The notes under the pieces: model-generated | Told to the model about the DNA's origin: nothing | The model's input: the letters and a program-made list of their open reading frames with translations, nothing else | Databases searched by the model: none | Source of the DNA: JAAYZB01 sp035379945 | GTDB taxonomy: Bacteria > Bacillota_I > Bacilli_A > Izemoplasmatales > Hujiaoplasmataceae | Direction of reading: 5' to 3' | Length of the DNA: 12,803 bases | NCBI GenBank assembly: GCA_035379945.1 | Contig: DAOSWG010000020.1 | Span: forward strand, 1-12,803 | Made by a program: the position numbers and the translations under genes | In this document: in pieces, positions 6,383 through 12,748 of the stretch | Position numbering within the stretch: the stretch's first letter is position 1 | How the letters are laid out: every line of letters starts with the position of its first letter

Positions 6383-6860
6383 ATGGGCACCTGATTGTGA
6401 TGAAGTCGTAAAGGAAACGCCTTTCCGTTTCAACCGTGACGACGACTGTCCTATCGTTTGTCTTCTTGGTGTCGGCTTTTACGATCAAGGCTTCGCAAAT
6501 CGGATTGCCCGAGCGATCGAGACCGATCCATTTTTCTCCCGGAACGGGAACGGGAATAAATTCATAAGGAATTTTGAAAATCGCCTTGTCGCTGTCGGTT
6601 TGGGCGACGATGATGGCAAGCCCCGGGCAACTGCTTATGCAGATACCGCATCCGGTGCACTTATCATGATCGATTTGGGGAATCGAATTGATGTCCTCTC
6701 CGATCGTGATCGCTTTGAAAGGGCAGCTTGTGGAACAAGGGTTGCAAGGGATCTCTTCGTAGCATTCGAGGATAGCTTTAGGCCTTGCAAGCACGGCCTC
6801 CGAAGGAAATTTTTGTCTTACCTGTTCCTGAGAAGGAACGCCGTTTTTCAGAAGAGTCAT
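6375..6860 (-). CDS. Double [4Fe-4S] ferredoxin-type subunit of the dehydrogenase complex
   Basis: The 161-residue protein carries a classical cluster motif CTGCGICISSCPG at 68-80 (C68, C71, C74, C78) and a less regular one, CNPCSTSCP at 39-47 (C39, C42, C46), where C33 in LECYEE is the probable fourth ligand. The C-terminal 60 residues (VPVPGEKWIGLDRSGNP and beyond) have no cysteine motif and look like a beta-rich docking domain; C122 and C158 are isolated. A comparable ferredoxin-like subunit occurs in the four-subunit Thermococcales proline dehydrogenase, which supports a complex subunit rather than a free ferredoxin. The start overlaps the upstream flavoprotein gene as ATGA, with GGTGA six bases upstream. 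It probably carries electrons out of the complex to ferredoxin or a membrane acceptor (inference). Confidence 0.88.
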   Translation of the reverse strand: MTLLKNGVPSQEQVRQKFPSEAVLARPKAILECYEEIPCNPCSTSCPFKAITIGEDINSIPQIDHDKCTGCGICISSCPGLAIIVAQTDSDKAIFKIPYEFIPVPVPGEKWIGLDRSGNPICEALIVKADTKKTNDRTVVVTVETERRFLYDFITIRCPYE

Positions 6861-7942
6861 GAGCGTTCACCGAGCCTTTCCAAGCCGCGTCTGATCTTGG
6901 TTCCGGAAGGACCCTGGCGCAAATCTTGCAATTGTTTCTCGAAATCGGCAACCAATTTGTCGAAATCAGGATGCCTGTATCCGAGATTTTCCGCTGCGAA
7001 AAGACCGGCAAGTGCGCCTTCAGCCATGGCGCTTGACGCTTCCTCGATGCCGGAAACGTCGCCACATGCGAAGACATTGTCCATGCTGGTTTCTAGTCTT
7101 TTATCCAATAACGGGACGAGACCGCCCAGTTCTTTGACATATTTCATTTTGACTCCCGCCATCGACATCAGTTGATGAAGCGGTGACAAGCCTACGGCAA
7201 TTGTCAATGTGTCACAATAGATTTCTTTTTCCGTACCCGGGATCTCTTTCCACGATTCGTCCAGCGATACTGTTACGACTTTTTCCAGTTCTTTGTCCCC
7301 GATCGCTTTTTTTATTGTTGTCGACACATAAATCGGAACACCAAGTCTGGCTATTTTTGCCGCGTGTACCTTATATCCGCCGATAGTGGGGGCTGCTTCT
7401 AAAATTGCCTTTACGGTGACTCCCGCCTGCATGAGTTGGTATGTCACGATCAAGCCGATGTTTCCGCTTCCGACCATGACAACTTCCTTGCCCGGGAGCA
7501 CGCCGTACAGGTTCATCAGCGTCTGAACCGCACCGGCTCCGAAAATACCGGGAAGATCATTGTTTTCAAATGCTAAAAATTTTTCTGAGGCTCCGGTTGC
7601 CATGATGTATGCCTGCGCATGATATTTCCGGTATTCCTCGTTTGATAAAGTTGTCAATACATGATCCTTATATAATCCGACAGCTGTCGTATCAGTCAAA
7701 ATATCCAGCTTGTCATGGTATTTTCCCAAATTGCTTTTTAAGATTCCGGCAATGTCAAATCCCCGTGTTTTGGCATATTGTTTTTCCGAACCGAAAAATT
7801 TGTGGGTTTGTTTCGCCAGCTGTCCGCCCGGGTATTTGTTTCTGTCTACGATTGTGACACCGCATCCTGCTTCCAAGGCAACCTTGGCGGCGGATAATCC
7901 GGCCGGACCGGCGCCGATTATCATCAGTTCTTTTTCGGTCAT
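6857..7942 (-). CDS. FAD/NAD(P)-binding oxidoreductase subunit (alpha/HcnB-type, lacking fused Fe-S domains)
   Basis: This 361-residue protein is a pyridine nucleotide-disulfide-type flavoprotein. It has GAGPAG at 10-15 for FAD, YPGGQLAKQTHKFFGS near 37-52 as in HcnB and sarcosine-oxidase alpha relatives, MATGASEK at 114-121, a second Rossmann loop GSGNIG at 158-163 for NAD(P), and FACGDVSG at 291-298. No CxxC redox disulfide follows the first motif, so it is not a thioredoxin-reductase type enzyme. Relatives carry an N-terminal [2Fe-2S] domain and a C-terminal BFD domain; here both are encoded by neighbouring genes. It overlaps both neighbours as ATGA, with CAGG five bases before the start. 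The role is probably electron exchange between the complex and NAD(H) or another flavin; an alpha subunit of this kind in Thermococcales is reported to act on NADH. Confidence 0.9.
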   Translation of the reverse strand: MTEKELMIIGAGPAGLSAAKVALEAGCGVTIVDRNKYPGGQLAKQTHKFFGSEKQYAKTRGFDIAGILKSNLGKYHDKLDILTDTTAVGLYKDHVLTTLSNEEYRKYHAQAYIMATGASEKFLAFENNDLPGIFGAGAVQTLMNLYGVLPGKEVVMVGSGNIGLIVTYQLMQAGVTVKAILEAAPTIGGYKVHAAKIARLGVPIYVSTTIKKAIGDKELEKVVTVSLDESWKEIPGTEKEIYCDTLTIAVGLSPLHQLMSMAGVKMKYVKELGGLVPLLDKRLETSMDNVFACGDVSGIEEASSAMAEGALAGLFAAENLGYRHPDFDKLVADFEKQLQDLRQGPSGTKIRRGLERLGERS

Positions 7943-8244
7943 TCTAACCTGCCCAGTCCTTTCTGGCTTTCAACCACCATGCCGTCTTTCAGTTCAGTAA
8001 TGCAGGTTTTGACATTGGGGATCCCGTCTACCGTCATATGGCACGATCCGCAGTTGCCGATCGCGCAGTACAGTCCGCGGTTTCTTCCGTCTTTGATGCT
8101 CTTTGACAACACTTTGATGCCGGATGCGTGCAATGCCGCCGCGATTGTGTCGCCTTCCTTGCCCGACATCGGTCTTCCATCGAAATAAAAGTCGATTTTC
8201 CGCTTTTCCGTGACGTCCAGAATTGGATGTTTTTTCAGTCTCAT
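7939..8244 (-). CDS. [2Fe-2S] ferredoxin-like subunit (HcnA-type) of the dehydrogenase complex
   Basis: The 101-residue protein is the first cistron of the operon. C60, C65, C68 and C81 form C-x4-C-x2-C-x12-C (CAIGNCGSC...KTC), the plant-type [2Fe-2S] ligand set. The N-terminal half (FYFDGRPMSGKEGDTIAAAL, about 19-38) matches the beta-grasp start of HcnA-like proteins and of the N-terminal domain of sarcosine oxidase alpha. It ends with a 4-base ATGA overlap into the FAD/NAD(P) subunit gene, as expected for a split two-domain protein. GGTGA lies five bases before the start ATG, about 25 bases after the -10 box. Role: one-electron relay between flavin centres. Confidence 0.9.
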   Translation of the reverse strand: MRLKKHPILDVTEKRKIDFYFDGRPMSGKEGDTIAAALHASGIKVLSKSIKDGRNRGLYCAIGNCGSCHMTVDGIPNVKTCITELKDGMVVESQKGLGRLE

Positions 8245-8268
8245 CTTTTCACCGCTCTCACGCTTTCT

Positions 8269-8297
8269 ATCATAACATAAAACGCTTACATTGGTAA
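8269..8297 (-). promoter_or_regulatory. Promoter of the proline-oxidation operon (extended -10)
   Basis: On the minus strand TTACCA (8292-8297) and TATGAT (8269-8274) are separated by 17 bases, and TG precedes the -10 by one base (TGTTATGAT). This is the same extended -10 form as the leucine dehydrogenase promoter. The predicted start is near 8262, leaving a leader of under 20 bases, too short for a riboswitch. The spacer contains a cre-like sequence. Confidence 0.65.
8276..8291 (-). promoter_or_regulatory. Weak cre-like box inside the proline-oxidation operon promoter
   Basis: The minus strand reads ATGTAAGCGTTTTATG. It keeps the TGNAARCGNWWW core of the cre consensus but departs at the last three positions. 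It lies wholly in the -35/-10 spacer, where a bound repressor would exclude RNA polymerase. It shares AAGCGTTTT with the better box at 2182-2197. Tentative. Confidence 0.4.
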
Positions 8298-8312
8298 ATG
8301 TTTTTTTTATTA

Positions 8313-8336
8313 AAAATCAGGATCAATCCTGATTTT
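8313..8336 (-). terminator. Hairpin after pdxR, probable intrinsic terminator
   Basis: On the minus strand a perfect 10-bp stem (AAAATCAGGA / TCCTGATTTT) with a TTGA loop ends in five T residues and then AATAAAA. It lies about 35 bases past the pdxR stop and 15 bases before the -35 of the next operon. The stem is only partly GC, and the U-tract is short, so an upstream operator for the proline operon is an alternative reading. Confidence 0.6.
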
Positions 8337-8370
8337 CAAAATGTTCATTCGCCTATTTTTTCGGTATTCG

Positions 8371-9795
8371 TCACATTTTCGGATCCAGCATGCAAAACAC
8401 GTTTTCCAGTGCCGTAACGGCACTTGTCATAGCGGTTTTTTCCATTTTTGAATAACCCATCACAAAAGTCGAAGCCAAAGGGATTTTTTTTAGACAAAAT
8501 TCCCTGAGTCCCTTTATTTTAATCCCTGCTTTTCTTGCATTCTCCATATATTTTGATTCGTCGATTTCCGACTGTGATTCAAGCAAAAAATGCAATCCGG
8601 CTTCTTCTCCTTTGATACCGAAATTTTCTGTTAATCTGGATTGCGATAATGCATATATGAGAGTGTCCCTTTTTGATTTATATATTTTTTTCATTCTTGC
8701 AAGGTGCTGTTCGAACTTTCCCGTATTGATATTGTCTGCCAGAAACTGTTGGACAAACACGGGAACAGGACATGTGATATAGGAATAGTCCGATTCCAAT
8801 TTTTTGGCTAAATGATCCGGAAATACCATGTAGTTGACTCTCAAACCGGGAAACAGGCTTTTGGCAAACGAATTTACATAGATGACACGGTCATTGAAAT
8901 CAAGACTTTTCATCGCCCTGATCGGAGCGCCAGAAAAACGGAATTCGCTGTCATAGTCATCTTCGATGATATATCTATCGTTTTTTATTTCCGCCCATTT
9001 CAAAAGGACTGAACGCCTGGATGCCGGCATAACCATTCCGCAGGGAAACTGATGTGACGGAGTGACATGGACTAGATTTGCTTCGGATTCAGTCAACATA
9101 TCGATTTTTATTCCGTTTTCGTCCAAATTGATTGGCACTGTCGATATTCCCATCGCTTCGTACATTCTCATTAATTTGGGATATCCGGGATTCTCCACGC
9201 CGATTTTTCGGTTGTCTCCTAATAAAAGTCTTATTAACATGATGGTGTATTCAGTTCCCGAACCGATTATGATGCTTCTTGGATTCGCGCTTATTCCCCT
9301 GTATCTGTACAGATATCCGGCTATCTCTGTTTGTAAGTATTCAAGTCCGGATGGAGATGATCCGTTTATATCGAATAAAATCCGCTCGGCAAAAACATTT
9401 CTGAATTCCTTTGACCAATTTTCGTAGGGAAACTCGATATCATCGACAACATTGGTCGAAAAATCATATGCGACATCGGCTTTGTTTTTCTTTTTTATAA
9501 CAATATGCTCATATTGTTTAACCCGATCTGTTTTGCTATATTGAAAAAACACACTGACATCCTCGACATAATATCCGCTCTTTGGTTTCGAGTATATATA
9601 GCCTTCGGCAGTCAGCTGTCCGTAGGCGTTTTCAACTGTCTGGACACTGACCCCAAGATCTTCGGCTAATTTTCTTTTGGACGGAATTTTTTCCTGCGGA
9701 TATATTTTACCTTCCAGTATGGCGTCGCGGATCTGAATGTAAAGTTGCATATACAACGGTTCCTTGCCGTCGGTATTCAAATATAAAGTTATCAT
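8371..9795 (-). CDS. pdxR: PdxR, MocR/GntR-family aminotransferase-like regulator of PLP synthesis
   Basis: The 474-residue protein joins a GntR-type winged helix (residues about 1-78; EKIPSKRKLAEDLGVSVQTV near 35-54 is the recognition region) to a fold-type I aminotransferase domain. IIEDDYDSEFR near 276-286 and the probable PLP lysine K312 in NSFAKSLFPGLRVNYM are intact, and NPGYP near 202-206 is also typical. Known MocR-type PdxR proteins sense PLP and activate pdxST, often while controlling their own gene. Here it is divergent from pdxS with a short shared intergenic region, exactly the expected layout. The start has AAGG seven bases upstream. Other MocR members regulate GABA or taurine genes, but the pdxST neighbour makes PdxR the strong choice. 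Confidence 0.9.
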   Translation of the reverse strand: MITLYLNTDGKEPLYMQLYIQIRDAILEGKIYPQEKIPSKRKLAEDLGVSVQTVENAYGQLTAEGYIYSKPKSGYYVEDVSVFFQYSKTDRVKQYEHIVIKKKNKADVAYDFSTNVVDDIEFPYENWSKEFRNVFAERILFDINGSSPSGLEYLQTEIAGYLYRYRGISANPRSIIIGSGTEYTIMLIRLLLGDNRKIGVENPGYPKLMRMYEAMGISTVPINLDENGIKIDMLTESEANLVHVTPSHQFPCGMVMPASRRSVLLKWAEIKNDRYIIEDDYDSEFRFSGAPIRAMKSLDFNDRVIYVNSFAKSLFPGLRVNYMVFPDHLAKKLESDYSYITCPVPVFVQQFLADNINTGKFEQHLARMKKIYKSKRDTLIYALSQSRLTENFGIKGEEAGLHFLLESQSEIDESKYMENARKAGIKIKGLREFCLKKIPLASTFVMGYSKMEKTAMTSAVTALENVFCMLDPKM

Positions 9796-9829
9796 ATCTG
9801 ACCTTCTTATATTATGTCATTCTGGCTAT

Positions 9830-9858
9830 TTATCAAATGTCAGTTATCATTATACAAT
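9830..9858 (+). promoter_or_regulatory. pdxS promoter
   Basis: TTATCA (9830-9835), a 17-base spacer and TACAAT (9853-9858) form a sub-optimal sigma-A promoter, as expected for an activated gene. The predicted start lies near 9865, about 38 bases before the ATG. The -10 overlaps the likely -10 of divergent pdxR. Confidence 0.5.
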
Positions 9859-9877
9859 AATTGTGGATATTTGAAAA
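9849..9877 (-). promoter_or_regulatory. pdxR promoter
   Basis: On the minus strand TTTTCA (9872-9877), a 17-base spacer and a perfect TATAAT (9849-9854) predict a start near 9842 and a leader of about 47 bases. It overlaps the pdxS -10 by two bases, so the two promoters should compete or be co-regulated. A second possibility, TTGATA-16-TAATAT at 9809-9836, would remove part of the Shine-Dalgarno from the mRNA and is less likely. Confidence 0.5.
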
Positions 9878-9902
9878 GCAGACTTATAAAGGAGGAAACA
9901 AA

Positions 9903-10778
9903 ATGGAAAAAACAAGATATGACCTGAACAAGGAGTTGGCTCAGATGCTTAAGGGCGGAGTGATTATGGATGTAACCACGCCGGAACAAGCCAAAATCGC
10001 CGAAGCTTCCGGCGCCTGCGCCGTAATGGCTCTCGAAAGAATTCCGGCCGACATCAGAAAGGCAGGCGGAGTTTCCAGGATGAGCGATCCCAAACTCATA
10101 AAGGACATTCAAGCGGCGGTTTCCATTCCGGTTATGGCAAAAGTCCGGATCGGTCACTTTGTCGAAGCCGAAATTTTGGAGGCGCTCGAAATAGATTATA
10201 TCGACGAATCGGAGGTCCTTTCACCGGCCGACGACATTTATCATATCGACAAAACAGCTTTCAAAGTGCCATTCGTTTGCGGAGCAAAAAACCTTGGCGA
10301 AGCATTGCGAAGAATATCCGAAGGAGCCGCAATGATTCGGACAAAAGGCGAACCGGGAACCGGTGATGTCATTCAGGCAGTCAGACACATGCGTCTGATC
10401 CAAGCGGAAATCAGGCGGGTCGTATCACTTTCCGAAGATGAAATTTACGAAGCCGCAAAAGAATTGGGCGTTTCGATTGATCTTTTGAAAGATGTCAAAA
10501 AGACAGGTAAATTGCCGGTTGTAAATTTTGCAGCCGGAGGAATCGCCACTCCCGCCGACGCCGCGCTTATGATGAAACTCGGGGCGGAAGGCGTTTTCGT
10601 CGGTTCCGGAATCTTCAAGTCCGGAAATCCCGCCAAGCGGGCGGAAGCAATCGTCAAAGCGGTTGCCAATTTCAACGACCCCGCCATTCTCGCTTTGGTT
10701 TCGGAAAATCTCGGTGAAGCAATGGTCGGGACAAACGAGGAGGAAATCGCGCTGTTGATGGCCAACCGCGGTGAATGA
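9903..10778 (+). CDS. pdxS: Pyridoxal 5'-phosphate synthase, PdxS synthase subunit
   Basis: PdxS makes PLP from ribose 5-phosphate, glyceraldehyde 3-phosphate and ammonia passed from PdxT. The 291-residue protein is nearly identical in layout to the highly conserved family (about 290-295). Catalytic residues are present: D23 in GGVIMDV, K80 in VMAKVRIGH, and K148 in MIRTKGEPGTGDV. The phosphate-binding loops FAAGGIATPADA and VFVGSGIFKS lie near 214-245. The start at 9903 has AAAGGAGG eight bases upstream; an upstream in-frame ATG at 9861 falls at the predicted transcription start and was rejected. pdxT overlaps or abuts its stop. PdxS assembles as a dodecamer with PdxT in the cytoplasm. Expression is probably activated by PdxR. 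Confidence 0.97.
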   Translation: MEKTRYDLNKELAQMLKGGVIMDVTTPEQAKIAEASGACAVMALERIPADIRKAGGVSRMSDPKLIKDIQAAVSIPVMAKVRIGHFVEAEILEALEIDYIDESEVLSPADDIYHIDKTAFKVPFVCGAKNLGEALRRISEGAAMIRTKGEPGTGDVIQAVRHMRLIQAEIRRVVSLSEDEIYEAAKELGVSIDLLKDVKKTGKLPVVNFAAGGIATPADAALMMKLGAEGVFVGSGIFKSGNPAKRAEAIVKAVANFNDPAILALVSENLGEAMVGTNEEEIALLMANRGE

Positions 10779-10782
10779 TCTC

Positions 10783-11346
10783 ATGGAAATCGGTATTTTG
10801 GCCCTTCAGGGAGCATTTATCGAACACGAACAGGCATTTGAAGATATCGGGATTTCCACTCATGAAATCAGAAATCGTAAAGATCTGGAGAAACCGATGG
10901 ATGGTCTTGTCATTCCTGGCGGGGAAAGCACCTCGATGGTTAAGCTTCTCAAAGGACTTTCCATGTGGGATAAGCTCAAGGATATGCTTGACAAGGGACT
11001 CCCCGCATTCGGCACATGTGCCGGACTCATATTGCTCGCCAAGGTTAATGACGGACGCCAAGATTCCTTTGGCTCAATTGACATCGAGGCCAAAAGAAAT
11101 GGCTACGGCCGCCAGATAGACAGTTTTTTCGCTTATGGAGAAACCGAGGACAATACATTATTTCCGCTTGTTTTCATCAGGGCGCCAATCATAACGTCAA
11201 TCGGCCCCGATGTCTTCAAAGCAGCCACTATGGGAAAAAATATCGTTGCCTGCCGCAACAATAATATTCTTGTATGCGCGTTCCATCCAGAGTTGACGGA
11301 AAACCGTTATTTTCACAGATTATTCGTTGATATCTGTAAGCGTTAA
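10783..11346 (+). CDS. pdxT: Pyridoxal 5'-phosphate synthase, PdxT glutaminase subunit
   Basis: PdxT hydrolyses glutamine and channels ammonia to PdxS. The 187-residue protein starts MEIGILALQGAFIEH and has PGGEST at 45-50, the nucleophile C79 in FGTCAGL, and H168/E170 in AFHPELTEN, completing the class I glutaminase triad. It is slightly shorter than the B. subtilis protein (196). The ATG at 10783 sits five bases after the pdxS stop with GGTGA eight bases upstream; a GTG at 10771 in the same frame overlaps the end of pdxS and would add four residues not typical of the family. Translational coupling to pdxS is likely. A terminator follows about 25 bases after the stop. Confidence 0.95.
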   Translation: MEIGILALQGAFIEHEQAFEDIGISTHEIRNRKDLEKPMDGLVIPGGESTSMVKLLKGLSMWDKLKDMLDKGLPAFGTCAGLILLAKVNDGRQDSFGSIDIEAKRNGYGRQIDSFFAYGETEDNTLFPLVFIRAPIITSIGPDVFKAATMGKNIVACRNNNILVCAFHPELTENRYFHRLFVDICKR

Positions 11347-11370
11347 TTGTTTTATACTAATTAAAGGAAA

Positions 11371-11415
11371 CGGCCCCGTCTGGCGAATTGCATTTGTCTG
11401 ACGGAGCCGCTTTTT
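11371..11415 (+). terminator. Rho-independent terminator after pdxST
   Basis: CGGC-C-CCGTC pairs with GACGG-A-GCCG (nine pairs around one C/A mismatch) with a 19-base loop, followed by CTTTTT. It ends pdxST. On the opposite strand the hairpin is followed only by TTTCCTTTAATT, so it would be a poor terminator for alr, which converges here. Confidence 0.8.
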
Positions 11416-11426
11416 ATATTTGTTAT

Positions 11427-12539
11427 TCAAATATATTTTCTTTTTACCCTTGGTGATATGTCAGTAAGGATTTCATAAGATATTGTTCCGATCTTTTTTG
11501 CGATGGTGTCGGCATTTATATCACCGGTACCGAATATCTCCACGAAATCCCCTGGTTTCAATTCGCCTTTTTCTATTCCCACCATGGCAAGATCCATACA
11601 GATGGTTCCGATAACGGGAAATTCTTTCCCGTCTTTGGATACGGAAATGATACCGGAAAGCAGTCTTGAAAGACCGTCCGCATAGCCGATGGAGATAGTC
11701 GCAACTTCCATATCTTCTTTTGCAACATAACGGCATCCGTAACTTACCGGCATTCCCTTCTTAAGTTTAGCGACCCTGACCACTCTTGCTTTCAGAGTCA
11801 AAACTGGTTTCAACCGAAGATCGGTTTTTACCGGAGGCAAACCGTATAAGGCGATTCCACATCTGACCATGTCGAGATGCATCTCTTTATGAAGAATAGT
11901 TGCAGCGCTGTTGCAACAATGCCTCAGAGGAATGTCGACGCCAGCTTTGTCTAACTTATCCAGCACTTTTGAAAACAACGAAAATTGGAGATCCGTAAAG
12001 GGATTTTCCGTGTTTTCGCTGATAGCGAAATGCGTGTAAATACCGGTCGTTATACAAAATCCGGTTCGGATAATTTCCATAATCTCGGCAAAAGCGGTTT
12101 CCGTTTCCGCTTCCGTCCGGCATAAGATCCCCATCCTTGACATTCCGGTGTCTAGATTTATATGCGCTTTGTATCTAATTTTATGCTTGGCGTATTCTTT
12201 CGCCTGATTTACCGATATCATCGTCGGGGTTATCCCGTACTCGGTCAAAAAGGAAAAGTCGCACGCGTCGATCAGTCCGAATACCAGGATTTCTCCTTTG
12301 ATCCCGGCCTCTCTTAGTTCAATCGCTTCCTCGAGAGTCGCGACACCGAAATGTGAAGCCCCGATTTCGGCCAGCTTGCAAGCGGTCTTAACCGCCCCGT
12401 GTCCGTAAGCATCTGCTTTGACAACCGCCATAACTTCCGTTTTGGGACCCACGCGTTCACTCAGAATGCGATAATTTTCCGCCAATGTCTCGAGATTTAC
12501 CTCGGCAACGCATCTGTTTTGTATTTCTGTTTGTTTCAT
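11427..12539 (-). CDS. alr: Alanine racemase
   Basis: This PLP enzyme interconverts L- and D-alanine for peptidoglycan synthesis. The 370-residue protein is full length for the family. The PLP lysine is K41 in VVKADAYGHG, the second catalytic base is Y268 in MPVSYGCRY, INLDTGMSRMG lies at 128-138, and IGTICMDLAMV near 311-321 is the conserved C-terminal domain segment with the cysteine/methionine that contacts substrate. The start ATG is the only reasonable one; its Shine-Dalgarno (GGAAGG) is about 12 bases away, further than usual, so initiation may be modest. It is convergent with pdxST, which makes its cofactor, and has its own promoter at 12598-12626. Because only one alr is visible, whether this is the housekeeping or a catabolic racemase cannot be told. 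Confidence 0.95.
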   Translation of the reverse strand: MKQTEIQNRCVAEVNLETLAENYRILSERVGPKTEVMAVVKADAYGHGAVKTACKLAEIGASHFGVATLEEAIELREAGIKGEILVFGLIDACDFSFLTEYGITPTMISVNQAKEYAKHKIRYKAHINLDTGMSRMGILCRTEAETETAFAEIMEIIRTGFCITTGIYTHFAISENTENPFTDLQFSLFSKVLDKLDKAGVDIPLRHCCNSAATILHKEMHLDMVRCGIALYGLPPVKTDLRLKPVLTLKARVVRVAKLKKGMPVSYGCRYVAKEDMEVATISIGYADGLSRLLSGIISVSKDGKEFPVIGTICMDLAMVGIEKGELKPGDFVEIFGTGDINADTIAKKIGTISYEILTDISPRVKRKYI

Positions 12540-12597
12540 CGGTATTTCACGCCTTCCCGAAGCATTGATGCAGTATATAAATATTTATTATAGTCTA

Positions 12598-12626
12598 ATT
12601 ATAATGCCGTTTCACCATGTTGTAAA
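12598..12626 (-). promoter_or_regulatory. alr promoter
   Basis: On the minus strand TTTACA (12621-12626), a 17-base spacer and a perfect TATAAT (12598-12603) form the best sigma-A promoter in the window, matching consensus at 11 of 12 positions. The predicted start is near 12591, about 50 bases before the alr ATG. A second TATAAT at 12587-12592 has only a poor -35. Confidence 0.75.
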
Positions 12627-12748
12627 TATTCTATAGCATTTGCAAAACGAAAATTTTATACATCAATATTAATCTGTTTTTACATTTTTTCTTATCATCA
12701 GTCCATTCTTTATGATACAATTGGCTTGAGTAGAAATCTAGGCGGTGA

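Noticed and set aside
6261..7175. Long open frame (304 codons) on the plus strand opposite the iron-sulfur and flavoprotein genes
   Set aside because: It lies entirely antisense to three well-supported genes, has no recognisable domain, and arises from the codon bias of the opposite strand.
8245..8268. Riboswitch or T-box in the proline operon leader
   Set aside because: The predicted leader is under 20 bases, too short for any known riboswitch.
9861..9902. N-terminal extension of pdxS from an upstream ATG
   Set aside because: It would start at the predicted transcription start and read through the AAAGGAGG ribosome binding site; the ATG at 9903 fits the conserved PdxS start.
12604..12636. 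Short plus-strand ATG frame within the alr promoter region
   Set aside because: About ten codons, no ribosome binding site, overlaps promoter elements.
12746..12748. TGA read as tryptophan (mollicute code) to rescue the right-edge fragment
   Set aside because: TGA ends several intact genes here (pdxS, pdxR, alr), and a TAG also lies upstream in the same frame.
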